NCBI RefSeq assembly: GCF_002234675.1
Contig: NC_019868.2
Coordinates: 2,148,909-2,212,908, forward strand
Length of the DNA: 64,000 nucleotides
Source of the DNA: Oryzias latipes
Lineage: Eukaryota; Chordata; Actinopteri; Beloniformes; Adrianichthyidae
Direction: 5' to 3'
The notes under the pieces are model-generated. The model saw nothing but the letters and a program-made list of their open reading frames with translations, was not told the DNA's origin and searched no databases. Of this stretch, positions 45,121 to 56,987 are shown piece after piece. The number at the start of each line of letters is the position of its first letter. The first letter of the stretch is position 1. A program made the position numbers and the translations under genes.

Positions 45121-46128
45121 GAACGAACTGGCCAAACACCTGACCCAGCTGACCCGGAGGGACTTCGTCACGCCATTGCCTTCCAAGGTAACTTGTTGAA
45201 TCGCCAAGCTGACGCTTTGACGCAAATGTCCTCCGCCCAGCAGGAACTATTTCGCCGTCTCGACGGCATAACGCAATCGCTAATGGAACTGACCGGGCAA
45301 ACCTCTAACCTCGCCTCCGGTGCCGCTTCCACTTCTTCCGGCAACAGTGCCACTTCCGCTTCCCAGTTTTCCCCGGAAAACGTTCGTCTACAGCCGGAAC
45401 CCTTTTTCGGGGATGTTTCTGCCTGTGGAGGGTTCCTACTACAGTGTGACCTGATTTTCCAACAAGCCCCCAGGTATTATCAAGCCGACCACGCTCGCAT
45501 TTCTCTCATTGTAAATTCTCTCCGCAGTAAGGCGCTACAATGGGCTCAAGCATTCCTAGCCGCTCATCCTATCACGCATCTTCCCTTCGATCGCTTCCTG
45601 GGAGAATTCCGCCTCGTCTTCGACCAACCCCGAAAGCAAGAAGAAGCCACCCGGCGGTTGCTAAGTCTCAAACAAGGCAACCGCCCGGTAAGCGAACACC
45701 TCATAGACTTTCGAATTCTTGCTGTCGAGGCCGGATGGCCGGATCCCGCGCTCAAGGGAATTTTTTACCAGTCTTTGAGTGAACGCATTAAAGATCACCT
45801 TTGTACCCAGCCTGAAACGGACACTTTTGAGGAGCTCGTCACGGCCGCTCTAAGGTCAGACCTCCGCCTCCGGGAACGCCAAACGGAGCAGAAAAGTAAG
45901 CAGCCGTCGACTCATGTCAATCCTGTTCGCCCCTTACCTCTGGTAGCTCCGGCTAACCCTGCTTCACCTTCGGTTAGACTCGATGAACCCATGCAAATTG
46001 GTCACTCCAAGCTCTCTTTCGAAGAGAGAAAGAAACGTCGGGACGAGGGATTATGTTTTTACTGTGGGCAGGCGGGTCATCAGGTCTCACAGTGCGCGGT
46101 TCGTTTAAACCCCCGAACCCCCCGTTAA
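45115..46128 (+). CDS. gag: Gag of the gypsy element
   Basis: 337 aa structural protein that packages the element RNA. The ATG lies inside the last six bases of the LTR, so the primer-binding site (45122-45132) is also coding. The middle part ([20 protein letters not shown] onward) is the retrotransposon Gag capsid-like region. The C-terminus has a CX2CX4HX4C zinc knuckle ([14 protein letters not shown], 46054-46095). The slippery site at 46104 follows the knuckle by eight bases. Termination is TAA at 46126-46128. An alternative later start cannot be excluded, but the frame is open from the LTR. Confidence 0.9.
   Translation: MTERTGQTPDPADPEGLRHAIAFQGNLLNRQADALTQMSSAQQELFRRLDGITQSLMELTGQTSNLASGAASTSSGNSATSASQFSPENVRLQPEPFFGDVSACGGFLLQCDLIFQQAPRYYQADHARISLIVNSLRSKALQWAQAFLAAHPITHLPFDRFLGEFRLVFDQPRKQEEATRRLLSLKQGNRPVSEHLIDFRILAVEAGWPDPALKGIFYQSLSERIKDHLCTQPETDTFEELVTAALRSDLRLRERQTEQKSKQPSTHVNPVRPLPLVAPANPASPSVRLDEPMQIGHSKLSFEERKKRRDEGLCFYCGQAGHQVSQCAVRLNPRTPR
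45122..45132 (+). other. Primer-binding site (self-priming type)
   Basis: AACGAACTGGC lies one base after the 5' LTR and pairs over 11 nt with 44656-44666. Its position and length match the Tf1-type self-priming arrangement; I did not test tRNA ends against it. Confidence 0.75.
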
Positions 46129-46147
46129 ATGACAGGTCACGGGGGGG
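46104..46147 (+). promoter_or_regulatory. -1 ribosomal frameshift signal, gag-pol
   Basis: T TTA AAC at 46104-46110 is in the gag frame as X XXY YYZ. Seven bases later CCCCCC (46118-46123) can pair with GGGGGG (within 46141-46147) across a loop of about 17 nt. Slippage by -1 enters the pol frame, which has no early in-frame need for an ATG and overlaps gag by 76 nt. Confidence 0.8.
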
Positions 46148-49100
46148 TATGCCAGAAACTTCTCATGTTCCCAAGTTTCTTTATGTTCCTGTCAAAATCT
46201 GCAACCAAAGCAAAATTCTGGAAACTAAAGCACTTATTGACTCAGGGGCGGAACACAGTTTAATGGATCTAAGTCTCGTTCAAGAACTCTCTCTCCCTGT
46301 CGAGGTTCTCGATAACGCTGTTAATGCAGCCGGGTTGGGGGGTAAACAACTGTCACGCATCACCAGACGCACCGGTCCGGTTCTCGTTATCACCTCCGGT
46401 AACCATCGGGAGTACCATCACTTTTTCATCACCCAATGTCCTCAGACACCTTTAATTCTCGGGTTTTCTTGGCTCCAAAAGCACAACCCTAGCTTAGATT
46501 GGGGATCCTCCCGCGTCACCAACTGGAGCACCTTCTGTATGGCTAATTGCCTGCAGTCTGCCGTACCCCACACCAAGTTACCTGACCCTGGGTCTAGTAA
46601 GGAAATCGATCTTTCGAACGTACCCACCTGTTACCATGACCTTCGTTCCGTTTTCTGCAAATCCAGGGCTAGTGCCTTACCTCCACATCGTCCTTACGAT
46701 TGCACCATCGAATTGCTCAATGGGGCTCCTCTCCCTAAGAGCAAATTGTACAACCTTTCTGGTCCGGAGAAGAGCTCCATGGAGGCTTACATTCAGGAGG
46801 CGCTATCCCTTGGTCACATCCGTCCTTCTTCTTCACCGGTCGCTGCTGGTTTCTTCTTTGTGGAGAAGAAGGATAAAACGTTGCGTCCTTGTATTGACTT
46901 TAGAGAATTGAACCAGATCACAGTTAAAGATAAGTACTCACTACCGTTACTAGAGTCGGTTTTCAATTCGGTTCAGCAAGCTAAGTTTTTCACCAAGCTT
47001 GATCTCAGGAATGCTTATCACCTGGTACGCATGCGCGAAGGTGATGAGTGGAAAACAGCGTTTAACACCCCGCTGGGCCACTTTGAGTATCTCGTCATGC
47101 CTTTTGGCCTCACCAACGCTCCTGCTGTGTTCCAGCGTTTGGTGAATGACGTTCTTAGGGATTTTCTGAACCGATTTGTATTCGTGTATCTCGACGATAT
47201 TCTGGTTTTTTCAGCCGACGAGTCTCAACACGAACACCACGTCCGTCTTGTCCTAGAACGTCTTCTCGCTAACCAGTTGTTCGTCAAGGCTGAGAAGTGT
47301 GCCTTTCATGTTTCCTCTGTCCCCTTCTTGGGTTATATCATTGAGGCTGGGAATATTCGCCCCGACCCCGCCAAAATCGAGGCCGTCGTGCAGTGGGAAA
47401 CACCCCAATCACGTAAAAAACTTCAACAGTTCCTAGGGTTCTCTAATTTCTACCGCCGCTTCATTCGGGACTATAGTTCTATTGCTGCTCCCCTCACGCA
47501 GCTTACCTCCACCAATCGCCCCTTCATCTGGGACTCTGCCGCTGATGCCGCTTTCAAGCGGCTCAAGACCCTGTTCGTGTCCGCCCCCATTCTCATTCAA
47601 CCCGATGTGTCCAAACAATTCATAGTGGAAGTCGATGCCTCAGACTCTGGAGTGGGGGCTGTGTTATCCCAGCGCGAGGACAGTTCGGGAAAGCTCAAAC
47701 CATGTGCTTTCTTTTCACGCAAATTGAGCCCTACCGAGCAAAATTACGATGTGGGCAATCGCGAATTGCTAGCAATCAAGCTCGCGCTGGAAGAATGGCG
47801 CCACTGGCTGGAGGGGGCGGAACAACAATTCATCATCTGGACCGACCACAAGAACTTGGCTTACCTACGCAGTGCTAAACGGCTTAACTCTCGCCAGGCC
47901 AGATGGTGTTTATTTTTCGACCGTTTCAACTTTGTCATCTCTTACCGTCCGGGCAGCCGTAATGTCAAGCCGGATGCCTTGTCTCGCAAATACTCCACCA
48001 CTGAAACCCGCACTGACTCTACCATTCTGCCAACGTCATGTTTCATAGGAAATCTCACTTGGGAGATCGAAAACAAAGTGCAGCAGGCTCAGAGTGAGAT
48101 CCCCGCCGGTGTCACCAGCCCTCCGGGCACTCTCTATGTTCCAGACTCCCTCAGGTCCGACGTCCTCGCCTGGGGTCATACCTCACGTATCGCCTGCCAC
48201 GGAGGGGTTTATCGCACCAGTCGTCTGCTCAAGCGACGTTTTTTCTGGCCTACCTTGGAACGCGATGTTAAAGAGTACATTGCGGCCTGCAGCACGTGTG
48301 CCCGTTCCAAGACCTCCAACAGACCTCCCTCGGGACTTCTGCATCCCCTGCCAGTCCCTAGCCGTCCCTGGTCCCACATAGCGGTGGACTTTATCACGGG
48401 ACTTCCACCTTCACAGGGCCATACTGTCATACTAACCGTCATAGACAGATTCTCCAAAGCTGCCCAGTTTATTCCTCTCCCTCAACTTCCCACAGCCACG
48501 GAGACTGCCGACACCCTCGTCAACCACGTCTTCCGACATCATGGGATCCCTTGTGACATCGTGTCAGATCGTGGCCCCCAGTTTACTTCCCAAGTTTGGA
48601 AAGCATTCTGCTCCGCCCTGGGGGCCACGGTCAGTTTGACTTCAGGGTACCATCCTCAGGCTAACGGCCAAGCGGAGCGGGCAAACCAAGAGCTAGAGGC
48701 CGCCCTCAGATGCTTGGCAGCTCAGAACCATGCTGACTGGTCCAAGTATCTGATTTGGGCGGAATATGCCCATAATTCCCACACCTCTACAGCCACGGGA
48801 CGGTCACCTTTTGAAGCCTCGCTGGGCTACTCACCCCCCTTGTTTCCTTCCCAGGAATTGGATCTGGCGGTTCCCTCTGTCCAGCTCCACCTACAGCGCT
48901 GTCAGGAGATCTGGCTGCAGACCAAGGCCGCTCTCGTCCGCACCGCTGAGAACAACCGCCAGATTGCCAACCGTCACAGGGGGGTGAGTCCCGAATACCA
49001 ACCGGGTCAAAAGGTGTGGCTGTCCTCCCGCAATGTCCCTCTCCAGGCGTCCTCTCGCAAGCTGTCGCCCAAGTTCATTGGACCATATACTATCGACCGG

Positions 49101-49448
49101 GTCATCAATCCGACCTGTGTTCGACTTCGTTTGCCGGCGGCTCTGCAAATACACCCCACATTCCATGTGTCACAGATCAAGCCTGTTTCCGAGAGCCCTT
49201 TGTGCCCGCCGTCCACTTCCCCGCCGCCCGCCCGTACCATCGATGGGGCCCCCGCCTTCACTGTCTCCAAGATCTTGGACGTTCGGCGTCGGGGTCGCGG
49301 GGTCCAGTTCTTGGTGGATTGGGAAGGGTATGGTCCGGAGGAACGCTCGTGGATCTCGCGTTCGCTCATCCTGGACCATACCCTCATCGACGACTTCTAT
49401 GCTGCCCATCCTGATCGTCGCCCTGGACCGCCTGGTGGCGGTCGTTGA
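46104..49448 (+). CDS. pol: Pol polyprotein: protease, RT, RNase H, integrase, chromodomain
   Basis: Replication and integration enzymes, translated by -1 frameshift from gag; the open frame begins at or before 46053 and ends TGA 49446-49448. In order: aspartic protease with [13 protein letters not shown] (46230-46268), reverse transcriptase with [11 protein letters not shown] (around 47180-47212), RNase H with [16 protein letters not shown] (from 47628), integrase HHCC zinc region ending CSTCARSK (about 48176-48310), DDE core [17 protein letters not shown] and [12 protein letters not shown] (48385-48700), and a chromodomain ([20 protein letters not shown] to WISRSLI, about 49258-49380). All signature residues are present and no stop interrupts it. 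The chromodomain suggests targeting to modified histone tails, by analogy with other chromoviruses. Confidence 0.95.
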   Translation, partial: FKPPNPPLNDRSRGGMPETSHVPKFLYVPVKICNQSKILETKALIDSGAEHSLMDLSLVQELSLPVEVLDNAVNAAGLGGKQLSRITRRTGPVLVITSGNHREYHHFFITQCPQTPLILGFSWLQKHNPSLDWGSSRVTNWSTFCMANCLQSAVPHTKLPDPGSSKEIDLSNVPTCYHDLRSVFCKSRASALPPHRPYDCTIELLNGAPLPKSKLYNLSGPEKSSMEAYIQEALSLGHIRPSSSPVAAGFFFVEKKDKTLRPCIDFRELNQITVKDKYSLPLLESVFNSVQQAKFFTKLDLRNAYHLVRMREGDEWKTAFNTPLGHFEYLVMPFGLTNAPAVFQRLVNDVLRDFLNRFVFVYLDDILVFSADESQHEHHVRLVLERLLANQLFVKAEKCAFHVSSVPFLGYIIEAGNIRPDPAKIEAVVQWETPQSRKKLQQFLGFSNFYRRFIRDYSSIAAPLTQLTSTNRPFIWDSAADAAFKRLKTLFVSAPILIQPDVSKQFIVEVDASDSGVGAVLSQREDSSGKLKPCAFFSRKLSPTEQNYDVGNRELLAIKLALEEWRHWLEGAEQQFIIWTDHKNLAYLRSAKRLNSRQARWCLFFDRFNFVISYRPGSRNVKPDALSRKYSTTETRTDSTILPTSCFIGNLTWEIENKVQQAQSEIPAGVTSPPGTLYVPDSLRSDVLAWGHTSRIACHGGVYRTSRLLKRRFFWPTLERDVKEYIAACSTCARSKTSNRPPSGLLHPLPVPSRPWSHIAVDFITGLPPSQGHTVILTVIDRFSKAAQFIPLPQLPTATETADTLVNHVFRHHGIPCDIVSDRGPQFTSQVWKAFCSALGATVSLTSGYHPQANGQAERANQELEAALRCLAAQNHADWSKYLIWAEYAHNSHTSTATGRSPFEASLGYSPPLFPSQELDLAVPSVQLHLQRCQEIWLQTKAALVRTAENNRQIANRHRGVSPEYQPGQKVWLSSRNVPLQASSRKLSPKFIGPYTIDRVINPTCVRLRLPAALQIHPTFHVSQIKPVSESPLCPPSTSPPPARTIDGAPAFTVSKILDVRRRGRGVQFLVDWEGYGPEERSWISRSLILDHTLIDDFYAAHPDRRPGPPGGGR

Positions 49449-49457
49449 GGGGGGGGT
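49447..49457 (+). other. Polypurine tract of the gypsy element
   Basis: GAGGGGGGGG lies two or three bases upstream of the 3' LTR and overlaps the pol stop. Confidence 0.8.
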
Positions 49458-49459
49458 AC

Positions 49460-50043
49460 TGTCATGGCCTGGCAGCTACTCCCTCCTCCCCCCTCCTTCC
49501 TGTGTGCACGCGACCAGCTGGATCCACTCACCTCATCTACACCTTCCTTCATAAGCTCCTCCTGGATCATCAGCCGGTGCCAGTTCGTTGTTCCTCCTAT
49601 GGTGCATAGTCTGGTCAGCTCATGTTTGTTGTCTCAGTTTCAAAGAACCAAGCTCATGTTTTTGTCTTCGCTCTGCTTCAGGACTTTAACCTTCCGGATC
49701 CTCACCTGGTCGCAGTCCTTCCACGTTGCAGTCACGCCGACCCTGAAACCTCCAGCCAGCCGCCTCGCCTCGCCTTGCTTCAAGCTTCGCCCACGCCATC
49801 CCAAGTAACCTCCAGCCTGCGCCTCGTCTCGTCTGGATTCAAGCCTCGCTCTCGCCGCAGTTCACCCTCGAGGAGATTCCCGCTCAAGATTTCCACCAGC
49901 CTGCTCTCGCCCTCTCTGCCTGAGGAAGGAAGCCCTGTCAATCTCACGTTCAGATTAAACCACTTAATACTTACCGTTGTGTCAAGTCTCATTCCGGGTT
50001 CCAGCATCTGGGTCATTCCTGAACTCTCGTTCGAATCATGACA
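49460..50043 (+). repeat. 3' LTR of the gypsy element
   Basis: 584 bp, same ends and apparently the same sequence as the 5' LTR throughout, followed by the GGTCC target duplication. Confidence 0.95.
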
Positions 50044-50048
50044 GGTCC

Positions 50049-50736
50049 AGCTCAAAGAGAAGGGGGGTAGGAGGGTGAAGGGCTCTACTCTTTGCGTGCT
50101 TCTCCCTCTTAAAGCAAACTGTTGATGCAGCTCTCGGAACCATTAGATCTCTTGGTGGTTCTGAAATTTCTGACCTGAATGGACTCATGAAAATGTCAGA
50201 CTTCTAGAATCTACAGAGGAAAATGCAGAGGCCCTCAGGTCTGTTTGTGAGATATTGCTGAAGTGTATTTATTCTTTCATGGAGCTCTCACAATCAGACT
50301 AATTCTTTAATCGGGGTGAGGATGTTTTTTAACACCCTAATCAGATCAGAGGCACTTTAATCAGATTAAGAGCGCTGGTATACACCTATCTATGTAATGA
50401 TTCTCTCAAAAGAGTGATCATGCGCTCAACATGATCACATTTTTCTAAATAAATCTAATTATTTCCTTCAGCATCCATTTTTGTCAGGAGACTTGAAAAT
50501 GGATGATGCTCTCGAGGGCCGTCTGTTGGTTCAAAATGAGGAAAAGTCTGAGATCTTCACAGGATCACAAACTGTTCGCAATCTTTGTTCCAATACTCTC
50601 TGGGTCTATAACAAGATGGAAGTATTTGATATTAGAAAGTGAAGAAATTGAGCTTTCACAGAGTTTGCCATTTTAACATGAAAGATCCATCAAGAAGTGA
50701 AAAAAACAACAAACATGAAGGTTTGTGAGCGTTGCA
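50049..50736. other. Intergenic, nothing recognised
   Basis: Resumes the host sequence interrupted at 44536. No exon or repeat family recognised. Confidence 0.4.
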
Positions 50737-50740
50737 TTAA

Positions 50741-50936
50741 CCTTTGTGCTATCTTAGATGACCCCACCCTTACTTCGACGTGTCATTCCTACCATGGATA
50801 AAGGTGGAAAGATTTCATGTAATCTATGGACACCAGTGAAGATCACAAATCATTGAAGAAAAAAGGTTCAGAGCACTGTCCAGTGGGTCTAGATGACCCA
50901 ACTCCCAACGGTAAAATTCCTAGGATAGCAAAAGGG
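50741..50936. mobile_element. piggyBac-type MITE with TTAA TSD
   Basis: CCTTTGTGCTATCTTAGATG at the left is inverted as CCTAGGATAGCAAAAGGG at the right. TTAA flanks both ends (50737-50740, 50937-50940). 196 bp with paired GATGACCC motifs inside. TTAA targets and CCY ends are the piggyBac signature. Confidence 0.8.
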
Positions 50937-50940
50937 TTAA

Positions 50941-52627
50941 AAAATGAATAAATAATCAAATACTAAATTATACGTCATGAAAAGTTCTTGATTTGATCAT
51001 TTTAAACTCTCTAGGACACCTTAAGAGCTTGACAATGTTCATGCTATGTCCAGGAACATGTTTTAGCTTGATCAGTGCCGAAAACCTCTACAACAAAACA
51101 TCCAGTCTGTAGTTTTTTTCATGCTAACACTCAGCAATTGTCAACATGTATCCAGAAAAACGTGATTTTCTAAACATGTTTTTCTAAAGAAACAAAACTG
51201 TTGTACCCTGTGTGAGAAAGTGTAACTATTTTCCATAAATCCAATGAATTACAAGTTCTTTGACATCTAAAGGAGTAGCTTCTGCATCAAACATTTCATG
51301 GTCTGAAAGCCAAAAAACTCTTGGAGCTGCAGAGACCGAAACACGTTCTCTCTTGTCATTCAGCTAAATTCATCCACGGTTCTTGCCAAAAAAGATCTTC
51401 TCATCTCAGGCCTAACAGTCTAAGAAGTGCGGCAGAAATGTGAACCGTCAGCTGGGACTTCCAGTCAGACACATGGAGGATCTGCTTCCTCCTGCAGGAG
51501 ATGGCGCCTCTCTCCAGTCTCCAAGCAGAGACCTCTCCAGAGCCAGAATCACATGCTCCCTACATCACTCAAAACCAATATTTGACTAACTGCAGTCTCC
51601 AAAGTGTGTCGCTCTGGATGTTTTATGAAAGCACGAGGGGGGGCTGGAAAGCTGCTCACACTGCAGCCCCCCTTCTCCTTTTCTCTCGACTCTTTTTCCT
51701 GCTCACTTTTTATGTCTGGCACGCGGGGCTCTCCGGGGATTGCTGCGAGTTTTAGCTGAATGTGGAACAGAGCTGGACTTCTTTTTTGTCTTTAATGTGA
51801 GGATTCATGTCTGCAGCTGAAGCAGCCTCCCAAGGATGAAAACAAACACCAAAGTGAATAAGGAAAGGGAAGGGAATGTCTGAGATCATGCAGGAAAGAG
51901 AGGAAGTGAACCACTAAAATATAAGATTCATCTAAGTGTGGTTACCCTCTTAGAACAACAGTGCTCTACAGAAAAATAGCTTTTCTGAAGGCAGGTCAGA
52001 TTGCACTTTGAATCACTCCATTTTTAATTGTGTCTTCATACATTAAGGAAATATGCATATGTGCATTTCAAACTGCTGCTCGTTTGGGGGCACTTTTGTT
52101 TGAAATGATGTCTGACTCAGATTTTAAAAAGTGGGAAGAAAAAGATCAGCTAGCGCTCCTAGACCTCTGCCAACCATAAATGAAAAAGCGCCGCCGTATG
52201 AACCAAAAGTATTCGGCCTACAACAACTGTTCGGAGTCCTGCAACTAATGATGACGTCACATTATGTGATTGGCTGTACGTTTGTTGATGACGTTAAAAA
52301 TAGTGATTGGTCCGCAAGTTTACACGCAAACACCGTTCTTCATGAGAAACTTCTTTACACTAACAACATTCTTCGTGAAAGCTAAAAAAGTTCTCGTGAG
52401 AAACATGGATGACTTGTACATCATATATATTTCAAATAGGACTAATTTTAACTCCCCTATCATCATCTGTGGCCAGCTGTGGAGACGAGCAGAAAGTTGG
52501 ATTCAAGACATTTAGCATTTGTTTTAGTGCTAATTCTTTGTTTTTTGGTTAGTTATTTGTTTAGTAGTGTGTGCTGTTTTTAATGTATTTATTCTATTTT
52601 TTTTTTTTGTAATTAGTATATTAATGC
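50941..52627. other. Intergenic, no gene recognised
   Basis: No exon recognised. 52240-52310 has ATGACGTCACATTATGTGATT and GATGACGTTAAAAATAGTGA, possibly internal sequence of the retroelement whose tail follows. Confidence 0.4.
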
Positions 52628-52722
52628 CAATTGCCAAGTTAACCATGGAACTCATCCTCGAAGGAGATGTTGTTTCGCTGTGGCAACCCCTGATGGGAAA
52701 AGCCAAAGGAGAAAGAAGAGTA
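52628..52722 (+). repeat. Non-LTR retrotransposon 3' end
   Basis: GAGATGTTGTTTCGCTGTGG, CAACCCCTGATGGGAAAAGC and CAAAGGAGAAAGAAGAG match the CGCTGTGGCGACCCCTRAYGGGA...AAGAAGA terminus of RTE-like elements widespread in animals. Upstream extent is not defined. Confidence 0.55.
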
Positions 52723-54392
52723 TATTAATGCTTTCAACATGTTTTTTCAAAAAGGAAATATAAACTTTGCAATCATAACTGTTAGAAACTGGCATTTGGG
52801 CCAATTAAACCAGACTGCACACCATAAATCAATATTGTTTCTAATACAGTCAATCATTTACTCGTTGGAAAAAAAAGTTTATATTGCCAATGTGTCTCCC
52901 TGTTATGTTTTGGATGTAACAAACAATTATATCAGACACTTCTTAAAATTCAAAATGGCATTAGTAGTTATGAGGGAAAAGAGCTTTAGGTTACAAAATG
53001 AAACGTAAAATGAAAGTATAGATCCCTAGCCCTAGCTTGATGCTATGTAGCAATGTAGTTTGTCCAAGCGGTGTTACCGTAGTGTGACATCATCATTACT
53101 CGCAGGAACACGAAAAACAGGACCCCAAACAGTTATTGCAGGCCGAACACTTTAGGTACCTACACCCCCAGCTCCTTAACGCACCATGTTTATCCAGTAG
53201 ACATAGTTAAACGTTTCCATGATTGCTGCTTCCATGAACTGAAGACAGCTGCAGCTGCAGACTGAAGCCTCACAGTCACTCAGATAATTGCATTAAAAAG
53301 AAGCAGAGGTTTTACGTCTTCACGTTTCATAGATCAGCTCCAGCAATTCAAAACAAATGAACAGAAGGTTAAGCAAGTAAGTGTACAGGCTAAAGGGAGA
53401 AACAATTTGTAAATGTGTCTCTTATGTAGCAAACACTATTTTAGCAAGACAATGACGAAACAATGAAAAGAGTAAATGAAGGACTTTGAAGTCCCACTCC
53501 CATCATCTTTGGATCTGTTGTTAAAGTGTTCCCAGTGGTCTTTTAATTATAAATAAAATAAAATGTATATTTAAAAAAAAAAAACTTTATTTATTTGCTC
53601 TCACGCCGGTTGACAGCCCCTCACAACCTCAACCTAACATTGTCAATCAATGTCATAATGTCGATCAATATCAGAGCTATCCAACCATTCAGTTTAGATC
53701 CAGATTCCAGCTCAGACGAGGAAAACTAAGATGTTCATGGATCTATGTGTCTGCATCAGAATGGAGCAGAGCAGGAAGGGGCCCGCTGAGTGCAGCACCT
53801 ACATCACAGTCGACTGTGGATTTTGCGTAACAGCTACAAGCTTTTATTAATGAAATTTTTTGTCTGCTCCTAATTTACAACGATTTGAAAAAAGAAACTA
53901 AAATATTCAATTCTAAGTTTTTTTTAAATATGTCCTCCATCATGAGAGAAATGCTACAAGAAAATGTTAAAAACACATACAAACATTTTTTTATTAACAC
54001 CAGAAAAAAGCTGTTTTTCCAACAAACTCGCCTTCAAACCAAATCTTTGTTTTAACGTTATTAACTCTTTGACACTGAAGATGTCGCTGGTGGCACCTGA
54101 ACACACACACTCATTGACCTACAGTTACTCTTCATCCATTTCCCAGGGGTGGGTGACAGATAGACAGTGTTGCCAGCTCGAATTAGGCAGATTTTTGCCC
54201 AATTTTGGCTGTTTTTTGTCCAATCTGCCAACACTGCAGAGAGCTAATCAATGCGCCCGCCTGAACTCTATAAGTAAATTAAAGCTCTTTGGTTTATGTA
54301 TAAAAAACTGTGACAAAAGTATAGATCTCATCACGCTAGTATCAATACTTCACCTTGGTATCGATACTCAGATCGTTCCGCCTACCCCTACC
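52723..54392. other. Intergenic, nothing recognised
   Basis: A/T-rich, no exon set and no element termini recognised. A-run at 53573-53583. Confidence 0.4.
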
Positions 54393-54695
54393 GTTTACAC
54401 CACATGTGTCAAACTCAAGGCCCCATGTCATTTTATGTGACCTGCGTGAGCATAAAAGTTTTTGATTTCTTAGAATGAAAAACAAAAATTGGTGTGTATT
54501 TATTCATATCTAAGGGGAATCAGACTGATTGGGCAACTATGCATTAGGACTTAAACACTGTCCATATAACCTAACCTGACAGAATCAAATTTAAAAGGAT
54601 TTATTCTACAGTAACAAGCAAACATATGTTTTCTATGCAACTGTAATTGTCACTTTAAAAAGTTATAGTAAATAAATAATGAGTTATTCAACATA

Positions 54696-55066
54696 ATACC
54701 ATGGTCCGGGTGAATACTCGATACTGATTGGCTGCTGGGTGTGCATTAAAACCTGATAACCGCACAGTGAAAAAAGAAGTTCCGCTAGCTTAAATGTTTT
54801 GTATCACTGCGCCGACTTCTTTAAAACAACCTTTTGCTTCATCATTTGGACATAAACAAGCGGTAAGAGGTGAACTTTCTCTCTGAACTGATGCTTTATT
54901 CAACCCATCGGAAAGATCAGCATTTAAATATCGCCGAATCTTGACTGCAGCGGTAACAAATAGTCCACTTTTTTGAGAACCGCGATCCAAATCGAGAAAA
55001 AAAAAAACAAGAATTAAGGACTAAAAACTGGTTAATATGGATTTCTTTTATAAGTGACCATGGTAT
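54696..55066. mobile_element. Nested element with ATACCATGGTC ends
   Basis: ATACCATGGTC at 54696-54706 has its exact reverse complement GACCATGGTAT at 55056-55066. Interior shows no coding. It lies wholly inside the hAT element 54401-55313. Confidence 0.6.
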
Positions 55067-55069
55067 AAG

Positions 55070-55190
55070 CGGGTTAATGGCCTTCGAAGTGTGCGTTATT
55101 ACTTTTTAACACACTTTGCGTCGGACGGTTCAGGCTTCCACGGCATGCGTTAAAAAGTAATAATGCACATTTCGTCAGCCATTAACCCTT
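55070..55190. repeat. 121-bp imperfect palindrome
   Basis: GGGTTAATGGCCTTCGAAGT and onward (TGTGCGTTATTACTTTTTAA) pairs with TTAAAAAGTAATAATGCACA and then TTTCGTCAGCCATTAACCC. Arms of about 43 bp enclose a loop of about 35 nt. It directly follows the nested element above. Confidence 0.8.
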
Positions 55191-55321
55191 ACTTAAGAAG
55201 TAGTTACATTTATTTTTCATTATATTTAGTTACATGTATAAGTTATATCTGGCCGTTTGAGGACAGACACTATGCTGATGTGGCCCTCAGTGAAAATGAG
55301 TTTCACACCCCTGGTTTACAT

Positions 55322-56987
55322 GATCAACATAAATCAGTGGCTTTTAATATTGGTTTTGCACAGATATGCAACACAATATGCAACAAACCCTTAACTAATG
55401 TAAGGTGTTGTTAGTAGCACAGAAAAGTGCAAAGTCGTTTTCCTCCATAACAGAATCAGCTGATTTACGCTGATTGTGTAAACACTTCACAGTAGTGCAA
55501 GGCCGCTTTTCTCCACTGGAATTATGTTAATGGCATAAAAGCTCCTGTGTTGAAGGGTTAAATGAGTTTGAGCTAATGCTGAAAAGAAATGGTGGCTCTT
55601 CACAGATCAAACACAGCCTTTTGAGCAAAAGGATGTCCCTGACCAGCAGCTCATCTACAGCAAATCCATTGTTTGAGTCTCGCCTTCTTAGTGTGTGATT
55701 ACCGGAGACTTTGCAGGGGCAGCTGTTGCAGGGCAGCATAGCTTCTCCACCCTCCACAGCCGGGTGAAGACATTCTAAATCACGTTTGATCCACATTTTG
55801 AGTTGGATGACACAGACGACACAAAGCCTCGAGGCTGTGAGCAGTGACAGGAACAGAGCATCCTTCACTTCTGAGTCTGCTGGCTCTGTAGCTGCTGACA
55901 GGAAAAACGTAGCAAACATTTCCTTCACAGGCTGCAACAGGAGACATGTGCACACCAAGCCCGTGTGTTTCTATAAAGCATGGCCTGCTGTTGTTTGCTG
56001 TAATTCCTCAATTGTGAGTGAATGGGACTCAATATTCCACTCATGAGGAAAACATCAGATTCACATGTTTTTCAGCCCAGAAATGGATTTGCTGTGGTAT
56101 TATCTACAAGGATTCATCAAAAAGAAACTTCAAACCAAATTTTTCATGTAAACTCCATCAAATACAAACACTGAGTTCTTGTACTGCAGGAAATGTTCTG
56201 CTCTGGTCGGACCAAACACAAAAACTCCCAAGCACCTCACCCGTTGCTTGCCTTGGAGTGCGGGGGTGTTACCATAATGGTATAATATTACAGAATGGAA
56301 GCACACAACAGTCCACTCTTTGCAGAACAAGCAAAGTAAACTTTAGACTGTTTACCACGTTTGTGGCAAACAGCTCTGCAGCCTGACTGCTGTACAGCTT
56401 TTTCTGCCAACAGTGAACTCACTACCCACTGACTGTTCAGGAAAAGATCAGGCTGAGAATCATCTTCACATGTCCTGATTCCCATATGGTCAATCTGCCC
56501 TGCTTCTTCTTGAAAAACCTTTACAAAAATGTTTAAAACCCCCTTTGACTCCACCCAAAAAAGACATTTATGTTGCTTAAATCTATAAGCAAAAGCAAGA
56601 ACGGATAATCTTAGGATTCATGCTAGAGTAACAAGCACGGATAGTCAAGGGGGGGCTTTGCCCCCCTCTCTAAATGCTGTAATTGCCCCCCAAATGTGAT
56701 GACCTGCAAAAATCCAGAATAAGGTTAAAATATAAAAATTACAACAACAAAAAAAAACACAAAAGCAAAAAATAAATAAAAATAAAAATATGAGGCCAAA
56801 ATAAAGATAAAACAAAAGACATAAAAAACACCTAAGGATGCAGACAGATGGACAAATAAGCACAAATAAAAAGATTCATTCTGCCTCATAGGGCACAAAA
56901 ACCAGTGTCCTCCTTAAGCCTGTCCCAAGCTTGGCAAATCTAGAGGGTAGTGTCAGGAAGAAGATTGAACGTTAAACATATAAGACA
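55322..56987. other. Intergenic, no gene recognised
   Basis: No convincing exon set. GGGGGGGCTTTGCCCCCCTC at 56649-56668 is a short GC palindrome. Otherwise A/T-rich. Confidence 0.4.

Larger units (their letters stand above)
44537..50043 (+). mobile_element. Complete Ty3/gypsy chromovirus (Tf1/sushi type) retrotransposon
   Basis: 5507 bp with two 584-bp LTRs in which I see no difference, and GGTCC target duplications at 44532-44536 and 50044-50048. Gag has one zinc knuckle; pol runs protease, reverse transcriptase, RNase H, integrase, chromodomain. The C-terminal chromodomain defines a chromovirus, and the self-priming match points to the Tf1/sushi group. Both frames are open from end to end, so the copy is recent and may be competent. 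Confidence 0.95.
54401..55313. mobile_element. hAT element with 8-bp TSD
   Basis: CACATGTGTCAAACTCAAGG at the left is mirrored by AATGAGTTTCACACCCCTG at the right. Flanks GTTTACAC (54393-54400) and GTTTACAT (55314-55321) agree at seven of eight. The TGTCAAACTCAAGGCCC terminus is typical of a common vertebrate hAT family. Its interior is filled by two palindromic elements. Confidence 0.82.

Noticed and set aside
55527..55958. 143-aa minus-strand frame
   Set aside because: Not recognised, no supporting exon structure.
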